From the NCBI GenBank assembly GCA_006384855.1, contig VCJN01000544.1, positions 1-64,000 of the forward strand: a stretch of 64,000 nucleotides of DNA. The letters run 5' to 3'. Source of the DNA: Tetraselmis striata (taxonomy: Eukaryota > Chlorophyta > Chlorodendrophyceae > Chlorodendrales > Chlorodendraceae). The notes beneath the pieces were generated by a model that was not told the origin of the DNA, searched no databases, and worked only from the letters and a program-made list of their open reading frames with translations. A program made the position numbers and the translations under genes. Position 1 is the first letter of the stretch. Every line of letters starts with the position of its first letter. Below are positions 44,525 through 54,583 of this stretch, piece after piece.

Positions 44525-46617
44525 TGGTTTATACCTTGAATTCTGTCAGGTGCGAGCGCAGCAGCCCCTCCGCAGTCACGAGGAACTGCTCACGGCATAG
44601 GCGGAACCACTCCGCGATCGAAAGCCCTGCAAGGCACGGACAGCAAGCGTGCCATGCCGCACCACAGGGAACATCAGCCGCAGGAGTGAGCACGATGTCA
44701 TTGCGTGATAAGGGATGAGAGATGTATTCTGTTGAGGCTAGTCCCTATGTACTCCAAGCTGCACGGGCATGGGCATCACCATGGTCACCGTGGTCATCAT
44801 GATGATGGTGACCATCATCACCATCATCATGATGGTGATGATCATGGTGATGATCACCATGGTCATCACCATGCCTCACCATGGTGATGACCATGGTGAG
44901 GCATGGTCATCACCATGGTCATGGTGGTGACCATGCCTCACCATGCCATGATGAGGCATGGTCATCTTGCCCATGGCTCTGCATGGCCATGCAAGAGGCC
45001 ATGGGCAAGATGACCTCTTGCCCATGGTAGAGGCCTGCCTGGCATGAGGCAACCTACTCCTGGACCACCCATCCTCTCCAGTGTTCAAAACCTCAGGCAG
45101 ATCGAAAGAAGAACCTTGCAGGTGCGCACCTTGCTCCTTGTTCGATGAGTTGTTCTGGTTCTCTGCCAACACCTGGAAGATCCTCCGAGCCTTCTGCGGC
45201 AGGGAGACAAGCACCACTGTTGCGCCTTTGCTGGTCTGCTCGCTCTTGCGGCCCAGCAGCAAAGAGGGCTGCAGCGCCGCCTCTGCCATGTATGGTGCGT
45301 ATGTGGTGGCATCCTGCAGAGTTATCAAGCACACCCAACGCTCTCAGCACCTCTGAAACTGAGCAGTCCCTGGAGTGCATCTGCGCGAGGAGCTTGCCAA
45401 GTCAAGGGAGGTCGGTACAATGCGCATGCGCTGGCGTTGAGACGGACCTCCCAGATCCAGTTGAAGCGGCTGCTCATCTGCTTCTCCCACAGAAGGGCGG
45501 TATCGAGGTGGTCCATGGAGGCAACCAGGCTGATAGCCGGGCAATCCGCGATCTGGCTCAATAGTACCTGCGTGTGCAGTGCCAACACCTTCCATCACAC
45601 GTGCATGCATACAGCCAAAATGGTCGGATTGACAGGAGCGGTTTCCGCCATGTGTGACTTCCATAACACATTGGCGGGTGTGAAACAGGGCCGCCAACCT
45701 GCGACTCCGCGTCGCGCAGTGCGGGGCCGTCGATGTTGTGCAGCACGACATACAGCCGCCGCTCGGTGCCCAACTCTCGCAGCCCCTGCACCAGCTCACG
45801 AGCGCTCGCACGCTTGGAGCTGGCCGATGCGCGTAGCAGTGCGGAGGCGCAGGCGTCCAGCACGTCCCTGGCCTTGGTAGTAGGCAGGAAACCATACACC
45901 AGCAGGCAGCCACCATCGGTGAGCGACGACTCCGCAAAGTCCTCCAGCAGCTTGCGCTTGGAGCCTACCCCGTGCAGCAGCAGGCTGAACCTTTGACTGG
46001 GCGGGAAGTACCAGAAAATTACAGCGGGTGCGTTAGCACCAGCGGTATGACGGCAGAGCGGATGATATGCCAGGGGCGTTGCAGTACCTCAGCAAGAAGC
46101 GCCAGCGCATGAACGCCTTGCTACGCTCCACGCGAAGTGACTCCATATGGTTGAAGTGCTTGATTGGCACCCCATCCAGCACGTCCTGGAACTGACGTCC
46201 CTCCCCCAGTCCTAGCTTGAGCTCCGCTACGCTGCTGGTGGACTTGCTGGCGCGCCCCTTGCAGGCGAAGTAGCCCGCGGCGACGGATGGCAATGGCGCT
46301 GCGGAGGCGGTCGCGAACAGCTCGTCGAGGCAAGGGTCTCCCTCCTCGCCTCGCCCCGCCTTAGCACCCCGAACCCCACCAGGAGCCTGCGCCTCTGTGT
46401 CCGCAGCGCGCTTTCCGCCCCCCGTGCCGCATCCTCGGCCGCCTCGCCCACGGTTGCCCCGCACGCGCGACGAGCGCCCATTCGCCGCACCATCTGCCAC
46501 AGCCGCTACCGGTGTTGCGGCCCGCGCACGCCCTCGCCCTCGCCCTCGCCCTCGCCCTCGCCCACGAACCCGGCCGCGATCAGTCCCAGGCGTTCGCGCA
46601 CTTGGTCGACCTGACAT
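44233..46617 (-). CDS. ORC2: Origin recognition complex subunit 2
   Basis: Six exons: 46617-46088, 45990-45699, 45567-45448, 45313-45130, 44626-44535, 44343-44233 (TGA). Phases close, giving 442 aa. The N-terminus (about 14-35) is Arg-Gly-rich from a CCTCGC repeat and is probably disordered and DNA- or RNA-binding. From about 105 on the ORC2 pattern is clear: FACKGRASKSTSS; LLLHGVGSKRKLLEDFAES (AAA+-like fold with a degenerate P-loop); LLVYGFLPTTKARDVLDA; LYVVLHNIDGPALR; ISLVASMDHLDTALLWEK followed by FNWIWE; YAPYMAEAALQPSLLLG; GLSIAEWFRLCREQFL; and a winged-helix end LTEFKDHELVRIRKGSDGTDLYYIPLD. ORC2 is part of the ORC ring that loads MCM at replication origins in the nucleus. It is shorter than animal or yeast ORC2 because the N-terminal tail is short. 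A more upstream in-frame ATG exists. Confidence 0.95.
44441..44521. repeat. (GA)n microsatellite in ORC2 intron 5
   Basis: About 40 GA units with one C interruption. On the transcribed strand it is a CT-rich tract about 100 nt upstream of the exon 6 acceptor. Confidence 0.95.
44762..45036. repeat. CATCACCATGGTGATG palindromic block in ORC2 intron 4
   Basis: About 275 bp built almost wholly from CATCACCATG, GGTCATCA, ATGATGGTGA and CCATGGTGAGGCATGG modules in both orientations, so the two strands are nearly interchangeable and long hairpins are possible. It ends with a larger palindrome around GCCCATGGCTCTGCATGGCC. It lies entirely within intron 4 and is not coding for ORC2. Confidence 0.9.
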
Positions 46618-46794
46618 CACCGCAGCTTGGGGGATACAGGCAGTAAGCGACGGGGGAATGCTCCGCTTTTTCCCGCGGTCTATGTTTTTTTTCCTCGTCA
46701 GTATAAGAACCCGTTGTAGCAAATGCTCCCGTTCTCTGTCAAAACGGTGATGTACGTATGAGATAAATAATATGTGTGATATGATGATGTAGTT
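46618..46794. promoter_or_regulatory. ORC2 upstream region
   Basis: A short space between the ORC2 start and the retroelement copy, so the ORC2 promoter must be compact or lie inside the element. No motif was recognised. Confidence 0.3.
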
Positions 46795-46828
46795 CTGAGC
46801 TCTGAAGATACCGTCGCCGGGCGAATTA

Positions 46829-48016
46829 GTGGCACACCCTCCGTCAGCAGCCACTGTTTCCCTCCCAGAATCGCTGCCAGGTTCTACTGCTCCGCCCTCG
46901 GGTACGGGTTCGGGTGCGACCTCCGATGATCAACCCACGACCATGGTTGTCCAACGCCACCTCAGCCGTGCGATTCGCTTGCGTGACTTCGTGGCCCTCG
47001 ATCTCAGCTTCCAACGTACTGGTGCAGCGGCCTCGCGACTTGATACCCTGCGCCTGTACAGCGCGTGCGGGCCGGGCTCCCTATCGCTTTTCCAGTCGGA
47101 TCACGAGTCCGCCCGCAAGATTCCCCATGCTGCTTATGCGGCCGCCGCTGCGCGGGTACTGGGCCTTTGCCCGCGCGGAGGTTCCGCGCTTGTCACTTGC
47201 CCTGGCCCAACGTGTGGTATTGATCCCTTATGGCTTCGCTCTACGGATGGCTCGAACCGGAGCGCTACGGATTTCATCGTGGATCATCTACCCATATGCC
47301 CCGTAGCGAACTACAAGCACCGCATGCATACCGCTTTGAAGAATCTGTGGGCATCTGTGGCAATTGATGCGGGGGCGGTGCTTGACCGGGACCGCTCGGG
47401 AGCCGGCGACTTGACCCTTGAGACGAGTGGGCTGCGCCCAGCGGACCGCTCGCGGCCGTCGGACCTGACGCTGGCGGGGTGGGGAGGGGCAGCGTGCGAT
47501 TACATGATCGACTTCGCGTGCGTGTCCTCCACGACCCCCACTTGGAGCAACGACCCCCGCTGGTGCATCCCGGGAATCGCGGCGACCGAGGCGGAGCATG
47601 CTAAGTTGGCAGCGGACCGGGCGTCTTCCGCCCCAGTGCAGGGTGTTCACCGGTACTACCCTTTTGTGGTTGAGGACCGCGGCCGACTCGGGAAGTCCGC
47701 TTTGACTGTGGTCTACATCTTCGCGGTGCTGTTGGCTGTGCGCAACTTCCCGGGCGGTCCTTCCGCCCCGACCTCTTGCTTTCTTCGTGGTCAATCCGTT
47801 CAGGCACTTCGAAACTTTGTCGCCGGCCAACCTGCTGAGTTCCGCCGTCACATGTCGCGCACACGGCGGGGGCTGTTGCAGCGGATCTCGGCTTGCGTGC
47901 ATGGTACCCTGGGCGGCATTCTCTCTGCCGGTGTGCAGATGGCCAAGTCTGATGCGTGTGCTCGTGCCCACTCTGCGTCTTCTCATGTTCCTGCTTCCAC
48001 CCCGCAGTCGATGTAG
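46829..48016 (+). CDS. Retroelement-derived ORF: zinc knuckle plus PD-(D/E)XK-like domain
   Basis: An intact 395-aa ORF. Residues 124-157 have CPGPTC and DHLPIC spaced as a CCHC-like knuckle, followed by KHRMHTALKNL. Residues 203-290 have RPADRSRPSDLTL, DYMIDFACVS, a long helix AEHAKLAADRAS and YPFVVEDRGRLG. This is the layout of the restriction-like nuclease domain found at the C-terminus of many non-LTR-type polyproteins, with D212, D224/D228 and E282 as candidate metal ligands. No RT domain is visible upstream, so it is either a 5'-truncated insertion or a standalone captured domain. The homologous region begins near 46795. A degenerate inverted copy follows at 48.3-49.7 kb. Confidence 0.6.
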   Translation: MAHPPSAATVSLPESLPGSTAPPSGTGSGATSDDQPTTMVVQRHLSRAIRLRDFVALDLSFQRTGAAASRLDTLRLYSACGPGSLSLFQSDHESARKIPHAAYAAAAARVLGLCPRGGSALVTCPGPTCGIDPLWLRSTDGSNRSATDFIVDHLPICPVANYKHRMHTALKNLWASVAIDAGAVLDRDRSGAGDLTLETSGLRPADRSRPSDLTLAGWGGAACDYMIDFACVSSTTPTWSNDPRWCIPGIAATEAEHAKLAADRASSAPVQGVHRYYPFVVEDRGRLGKSALTVVYIFAVLLAVRNFPGGPSAPTSCFLRGQSVQALRNFVAGQPAEFRRHMSRTRRGLLQRISACVHGTLGGILSAGVQMAKSDACARAHSASSHVPASTPQSM

Positions 48017-48264
48017 AGGACGTTTCTGATTGCCTTTTATTTTGGTGATTTCCGATATCGCCTTCTGCTGCTAGCTCATGTAATCATCAGGAGCAGATAT
48101 GATGATGTAGTCGCTAGCGACTATGTATCTCATTGATGGCGCGGTCGCGACTACGACCCGCCCGTGCATTCTCTGGGCGCTATCCCTGTAACCAACATTG
48201 CCAGCCGGCTGCGCGGCTCGTTCATCCCAGAGGCTATCTCACGCGGTCGGCGTAGAGCGGTCCA
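48017..48264. other. Spacer of the inverted pair
   Basis: Arm homology continues to about 48080. The loop (48081-48257) holds GTAGTCGCTAGCGACTA, a 16-base perfect palindrome, and AGCCGGCTGCGCGGCTC. No gene was seen. Confidence 0.5.
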
Positions 48265-49741
48265 TCATTTAGCTATACAGTACATAGTGTCACGAGGTAG
48301 CTGCGGAAAGGCGATCAGGAAACCACCCGAAAAGGCAATATAGGAAACGTCCACTACAGCAACTGCGCGGTGGAAGCACCACCAAAGAGGGCGCGGAATG
48401 AGCACGGGCAGACGCATCAAACTTGGCCGTCTGCACTCCGGCAGAGAAAATGCCGCCCAAGGTACCATGCACGCAAGCTGAGACTCGCTGCAACAAACCC
48501 CGATGCGTGCGCGACAGTTGATGGCGGAACTCAACGGGCTGGCTGGCAACAAATAAAGTTTCGAAGACCCAGGACGGACTGACCACGAAGGCAGCATGAA
48601 GTCGAGGCGGAAGGACCGCCAGGGAAGTTGCGCACAGCAAGTAACACCGCGAAGATGTAGACAACCGTCAAAGCGGACTTCTCGAGACGGCCGCGGTCCT
48701 CAACCGCAAGAGGGTAGTACCGGTGAACACCCTACCTGCACCGGGGCGGAAGACGCCCGGTCCGCCGCTAGCATGTTGCGCTCCGCCTCGGTTGCCGCGA
48801 TCCCCGGGGTTCACCAGCGGGGGTCGTTGCCCCAAGTGTGGGTCGTGGAGGACACGCACGCGAAATCGATCATGTAATCGCACGCCGCCCCCCTCCCCCC
48901 CCTCCGTCCCCCAAGCGTCAAATCTGACGGCCGCGAGCGGTCGTCCGCTCGGCGCAGCCCGTCTCAAGGGGCAAGTCGCCGACTCCCCAGCGGTCCCGGT
49001 CGAGCACCGCCCCCGCTTCAATCGCCACGGAAGCCTACAGATTTTTCAAAGTGGTATGCATCCGTTGCTTGTAGTTCGCGACGGGGCAGATGGGCAGATG
49101 ATCCACGACGAAATCCGTAGCGTTCCGGTTTGAGCCATCCGTAGAGCGAAGCCATCAGGGGTCAATACCACATGTGGGGCCAGGGCACGTGACAAGCGCG
49201 GAACCCCCGCGCGGGCGAAGGCCCAACACCCGCGCAGCGGCGTCCGAATAAGCACCATGGGGAATCTTGCGGGCTGACCCGTGATCCGACTGGAAAAGCG
49301 ATGGGGAATTGGGGAGCCCGGCCCGCACGCGTTGTACACGCATGGTATCAAGTCGCGAGGCCGCGGCACCCGTACGTTGGAAGCCAAGAGCGAGGGCCAC
49401 GAAGTCACGCAAGCGAATCGCACGGCTGAGTGGCGTTGGGCAACCATGGTCGTGGGTTGATCTTAAGAGGCAGCATCCGTACCCGCACCCGAGGGCGGAG
49501 CTGAAGTACCGCATGGTGCGGTTCTACTAGGGAAGGAGTTGCCACTGACGGAGGGGGTGCCACTAATTCGCGGGGCGGCGGTATCTTGAGAGCTACAGAA
49601 GCGCATGTAGTAACGGTATTGGCAATATCCGTACCACCGATAGGAAGCGATTGATGGAGCAGGAGAGGCGGCCTCACTAGTACCAACTCCATGGGGAGTG
49701 CGTGGCGGTCCATCATTTAGCTCACCCCTTATTATTAGCAA
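48265..49741 (-). pseudogene. Inverted, degenerate copy of the zinc-knuckle/nuclease ORF
   Basis: On the minus strand the same protein as at 46829-48016 can be followed (LSRAIRLRDFVAL, RVLGLRPRGGSALVTC, CPGPTCGIDP, NDPRW, AADRASSAPVQ) with stops and frameshifts throughout. It keeps about 80 residues upstream of the point where the plus-strand copy begins. A 17-bp direct repeat CGGTCCATCATTTAGCT flanks it (48260-48276 and 49708-49724). Confidence 0.8.
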
Positions 49742-50051
49742 GTTAGGCGCTACCAGAGAGGGCTACCATACCAGGTACACGTAAGGATTACTTACAGGTC
49801 CTTCGATGCGGGCGCCGCTGTTGGGCAGCTGTGTTGATCTTTTGTGTAAGGGTTAGTATTGCTGCTTTCAACGCTTGGTTGAAGGATTAGTACTGGCCTT
49901 TTTGTAATTCACACCAGGCATCAAAGCCGAGTATGGTTCTGCCAAAAGAAATCGCGCAAGCTTTTTCACACTGACAAGAGCCGAAATTGGCAGAGTAAGT
50001 GAAGGTTATAAAGTGAAAGCGTGGAGGGAAAACGGAGTCAGGGGCGGCGCT
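49742..50051. other. Short spacer
   Basis: It contains the second copy of the GGCCTTTTTGTAAT..CACACCAG motif (49889-49912). No gene was seen. Confidence 0.4.
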
Positions 50052-50401
50052 GCGTGTAACGCAGTGAAATTGGAAGATGGCAAGCTCAACTTTTATGGCT
50101 GCTTTTATGTCTACTCGTGTTGCATCCAAAAAGGGCGCAACGACAGGTGACAGTAAGCCGTACCACTTCGCAGCACGGTAGCCGGAAAAGCTACCGTTAG
50201 GAAACCCCATAAACAAGTTTAGAACATTTCAAAGTTCCACATTGATGAGTCTGGTTTTGCCATTGATGAGCGAACGGCGAGTGGGTAGATTGACGGAGAA
50301 GGGGTACAGCCAAGTCACGAAGGGGGCACCGGGAAGGCCACCGCTGCGGAGTCTTGTTGGACTTGGAAGTGGCGGAGCGGCGCGATGTGACCGAAGAAGA
50401 A

Positions 50402-51799
50402 TCACGCGCTAGGCGAAGGAAGGACGTTGGGCGGGTCGATGTAGTCCAGAACGACGTTGGAGTAAGTGGCCAAGCCGCCTTGGTAGCGAATATGGGACAG
50501 TGGAGCTCCGATGGCGTTAGCGGCAGATGATGCTCCCTTGCGCAAGGCTGTGTGAGCTCCATGAAGTGCCGGCGGGGGGAGTAGCACCGACAGGACGAAC
50601 AGCCATAGAGAGCCAGTCGGACATTTTTGCGGCAGTCCAAGACTTGGAATGCTCGATCGAGGTGACCGCCGAAAGAAGTTTGTTTCGGCCAAGGCAACAG
50701 GGGCCACTGGGCCAGGCGGGCAGACCGTACAGACGTGGTGGTGAAGTGGTGGATGAAGACGATGAAGTGGTGGATGAGACGCGCAATGCGGGGGTGCTCC
50801 GACACCGCAAGGAGCAGTACGCGCATGTCGTCGAGGCCGCGTCGACCGGCGCGTCCCTTCTCGCGGTACACATGCAGAGTTATGTAGTCGTCGACATGCA
50901 CGTCTTGCACTCGGCAAGACACGCCAGTACATGAACATGAAGTTGGCAACCGAGGCGGCCATGAGGGCTCGGAAGTCGTACTTGTACTCGGGGAAGGGAG
51001 AAGACACAATCAGCTATGCGCGCTCAACGAAGTTGTAAGCGACATTAGCATGCACAAGGACTCGCAAAGGGGCAACCTCCAGCCGGCGCTGCCTTAGCAT
51101 CAAGCCACGACGAGCGGCGGTAAGGTGCAGGCTGTCCTTGGCGATTAGGTCGAGGTTGTGTAGCTCAAAGAACGTGTTGAATGTTGACAAGTAGGGCAAT
51201 ATCGACTTAGCCCCAATGTGACCCCGCTCACCAATCCAAGCAGCGTACCAGACGACAGTAGCAGTGGTCGCCTCCAGGGGGCTGATGTTATCGGAGTCGT
51301 GGCAGAACTCCGCGAACTGAGACAGTCTGGCAGCGTAGCTCTTGAGCGTCTGAGTGGTAAGGGAGCTCGAAAGTATGTCGATGGTTCGCTGCCCCAGCTC
51401 GCTTGAGCCGAACGCCCCATAATCTGAACACGAGACCTGAGTGAAGCAGCCCAAGGGGCGACAGCTTCGGGCTCATCAATTACGTAATTACGGGGCTTGG
51501 CCGACGGAGTAACATGGGGCCGATTCATTTTAGCAGAATACTCGACGGCGGCGGTTAGGTTCCCGGCGGTTGGCTGGTAGTTGCTGGACCTACGGGTTCG
51601 CAACAACATTATTACGGGTTTGCGGGGCTAGGTTCATGTAGGAGGGCCGCCCCGCGGGCCCGTCGCGCTCGTAGCGCGTGTCACGAGCGTAATGCACACG
51701 CGCAAAGCTTGGTCGTTGCGAATCAGTTGTAAAACGCAGTGTAACAACCGACGGACGCAGCGAGGAGATGGTATGGGAGGCGGATTGTTGAGCCGCCAT
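50402..51799 (-). pseudogene. DIRS-type tyrosine recombinase, lightly frameshifted
   Basis: The start is MAAQQSASHTISSLRPSVVT (51799). The core-binding domain follows (LSQFAEFCHDSDNISPLEA, YAAWIGERGHIGAKS, NTFFELHNLD). The catalytic domain has FRALMAASVANFMFMYWRV, DYITLHVYREKGRAGRRG, and the C-terminal box HTALRKGASSAANAIGAP then SHIRYQGGLATYSNVVLDYI, supplying the LRKG-box arginine and the nucleophilic tyrosine. Frame changes occur near 51700, 51430, 51000 and 50560, so the copy is probably dead, unless some are assembly indels. It cuts and rejoins DNA during insertion of the circular intermediate. Confidence 0.75.
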
Positions 51800-51989
51800 G
51801 TGCAGGTGTGCGAATGATTGAGCCGCACTCGGTTGTAGCCGTCAAAAGCGCCGCACCGAGGAAGGTCTTAATGAAGTTTGTAAGGTGGGAGGATCCGGTC
51901 CGGACTACACATGGCGCTCATCCCGTCGTCGAGCTGCTAGGGTTCGCCGTGCGGCGGTCACAGAAAAGTGCCTCGCAAATCGCCAGCAG

Positions 51990-52890
51990 CTCCGACGAAA
52001 GGCGCCCCAAACCGTCACTCGTGCTCACCTTCGCGGCCACGCTCGCGACTGCCGCCACGCCCACGCCCGCGTCCCGCAGCCGCCGCTGCCACCCGGGCAG
52101 TAGCGGTAGCTTTTGCGCTGGTGGCAACCGTCGCCTCGAAGACGCGGCGCTCGTAGTCCTTCATTAGGTCCCCGAAAATCGCAGAGCCCGGATATTCGGC
52201 GGCAGGCTAAAAATGCTGAGCTCGCAACACGTGCAAAACACCTTGGTCACCGTGCACAGGGTTGATCTCGTTGAGCCTCCGCAGGAAGGCCAAATGAAAG
52301 CGAAACGCCTTGTCGATGGCTTCGGCGTGATTCCGAGCGCACGCGAGGTAGGGGGGTGAAGTCTTAATTAGCAACAAAGACGCAAGCTAACAGCTCGTCG
52401 ATAGCTACAAAGAGTGCGGCCATGTGGGCTCCGAAACACGACATCCAAAGATACTCTTCTTGGGCCGGCAGCAGCAGACGCCGGTCATCCTCCTTGAGGC
52501 ACTCGTTCGTCAGGTCGGTACCCAAGGGAAAGAGCCCATGCACTCGGCTGACCGGTCGAACGGCCTTGTAACCAGACTATGCTCGCTGCGGTAGCTCTGG
52601 CACCGCGAGGTAGTCGTCCTCGTCACTCACGGATTTTGCTCCGACACGGCCGCTATGGGCGAGCTCTAGCAAGATGACGCGCTTTGCGGCTTCCCCGTTG
52701 CATGTCGGCTGCCCCGCGATGCGCTGCCCGGAACCAGAGCCATGTACTCCGTCTCCATCAACAATACGGCCACGTGCCGTCAATAGAGCTAACGTTGTTG
52801 CAAGCTCGCGCATCCATGTAGACCGGACCTTCATGTATGATTGTAGCCATTCGAGCGCGTCGGCTCAACGACGAGTTTTTCTCCATCTGA
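51990..52890 (-). pseudogene. Gag-like ORF1 of the recombinase element
   Basis: It reads MRELATTLALLTARGRIVDGDG, then GQRIAGQPTCNG, SVSDEDDYLAVPELPQRA, and a TAG (52577-52579) where copy 1 has a GAG codon. After it come SGYKAVRPVSRVHGLFPL and EEYLWMSCFGAHMAALFVA. The end is basic and Ala/Arg-rich. It resembles ORF1 of the DIRS-like element at 17.5 kb in its helical core and basic tail. Confidence 0.6.
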
Positions 52891-53173
52891 CATGATGAGG
52901 CACGGACATACGAATGAGCCAGGTGTGGTCATGAACAACATGGGGTGACCTTGCTCGCAGCAACATGTTGCGAGTCAGTTAGTCGTCGCGTGTAACGCCG
53001 CGAAACTGAAAGATGACAGTCTTAGCTGATATGGCTGTTTCTATGTCTACTCGTGTTGCACCCAAAAAGGGCGCAACGACAGGTGCCTAGTTACCCGTAC
53101 AACTAAGCAGCACGGTAGCGCCGGAAAAGCGGTTAAGGAAAGGGAGGAAACCCCAGAAACAAGTTTAGAACAC

Positions 53174-53751
53174 ATTTGTGTCGCGCGTTGCACCGTTGGT
53201 TGTAGTGGCTGCATAGTACTACGAGCACTACTCCTTACTATTACTACGGCAACGCGACCGCTTGCTGATGGAGTGATGGAGTGATAGTCGGAGCGACCGC
53301 TTGCCAGCCCCGCCCGCGCCGGCGCCGGCCGCTCGGAAAGGCTGCAAAGATCTCTTTAGAGCTGGTTCTTGGGGTTTCCTTTTTTCCTCCATGCACCTAG
53401 GGTATATGCGGGGGTCGACATTAGTACCGGTGCTTTAGCACCGGTGCTTTGGCACTGGTGCTTTACAACTCAAAAGCCGATGTACGGCACTTTGCGTGCC
53501 GGCGAGAACAACGGTCACCCCCGTACCCTTCAAATCTTAAAAAACCACCGTCGTCCGCTATGTTGGACCACTCTTTTAGTTTTTTGCTGGCCTCATGCAT
53601 GCACAACATTAACTCGCGGTTTCGGACCGTGCTGAGTGCTCATGCCCTCAGAAACGGTACTAAACCTTCCGCCCTCCGCTTGTGATGATGCTACCACATG
53701 ACCAGCTCACGCCGGGGCTCTTCGTTCCTTTCTTCTCCACGCGGCTCTATC
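53174..53751. other. Spacer with CACCGGTGCTTT repeat
   Basis: A threefold degenerate CACCGGTGCTTT repeat lies at 53426-53465. No gene was recognised. Confidence 0.45.
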
Positions 53752-53773
53752 TCTCTCCAACGACCCCTTTGCG

Positions 53774-54583
53774 ATGTCTGACAGCGGCTCACCTACCGCC
53801 CCCAAGATGGACGACATCGGCAAGGCGGCGGCTGTCGGGTGCGCCGGAACGACAACTACCGAGCAAGACCCCATCAAGGCGGCGCGTTGTAAGGCGGAAG
53901 ATATAATATTGAAGCAACTCATCCATGAGCAACTCTCCATGTTCTTCACCACTTAAGAGACTCCTATGCCGCCGGCAGCCGCTGGTGAAGAGGACGCCAT
54001 TTCGGGCGGGGATGGTCCTGCGTCGGTGCTCGTCAGGACCAAAACGTGGTCAGGACCAAAACGTCCGTGCCCCCTTCGCCCCTTCGAGCGAACCACACTA
54101 CCGTGACTGGAAAATCGCCCTCGCCACGACTCTGCCCGGTTTTGAGAACGGAATGCCTCCCGACAGTCTGCGACGCTCGGGGCTCTTCCCCATCCATCGC
54201 CCTCGACCGTGTGCTCGAGTGACCGGTTGGTAACCCTCGCCTCCAGCCGGCAGCAAATGAATACTACCACACCGAGTGCTACGGGGCTTTCATCGCATGC
54301 TCGACCATCTAGCTGCGGAAGCTGTTGGTAGTGGCCGCATGCGTCACCGAGGGAATACTCCGGCGGCCTTCGAGCGCGGCTCGAGGCCACCGTCCACATC
54401 ATGGAGGCCATTGACGACGGCCATCGGTTCGAACCAAGACGGATCCGTTTGGCGTACCCCCGCAAGCACTTGTGGGACACACAGATGCACCACGGCGACA
54501 CTTTTGCGCTCGACGTCGTACGGGAGTGCACAACACTTTTCGCGGCAAACCGTACGATATTTGTGAAAAATGCCCGTATATAA
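53774..54583 (+). pseudogene. Broken ORFs of an unknown element
   Basis: An ORF MSDSGSPTAPKMDDIGKAAA (53774-53956) is followed, across stops and frame changes, by HYRDWKIALATTLPGFENGM (about 54092) and MEAIDDGHRFEPRRIRLAYP (54401-54583). The second phrase is weakly reminiscent of the start of retroelement gag domains. Not identified with confidence. Confidence 0.3.

Larger units (their letters stand above)
50052..53173 (-). mobile_element. Tyrosine-recombinase element, copy 2, with direct terminal repeats
   Basis: About 3.1 kb bounded by direct repeats of 175-185 bp (50052-50226 and 52989-53173; shared phrases TCTACTCGTGTTGCA, AAAAAGGGCGCAACGACAGG, AAACAAGTTTAGAACA). Inside, reading leftwards, are ORF1 (about 52890-51990) and a tyrosine recombinase (about 51799-50402). 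There is no room for, and no sign of, a reverse transcriptase. The third copy of the repeat opens element copy 1 at 37742, which has the same ORF order. This looks like a DIRS-order relative that never had, or has lost, RT. Confidence 0.75.

Noticed and set aside
44705-44887. Histidine/aspartate-rich ORF that looks metal-binding
   Set aside because: It is a translation of the CATCACCATGG palindromic block inside ORC2 intron 4, opposite in strand to the gene.
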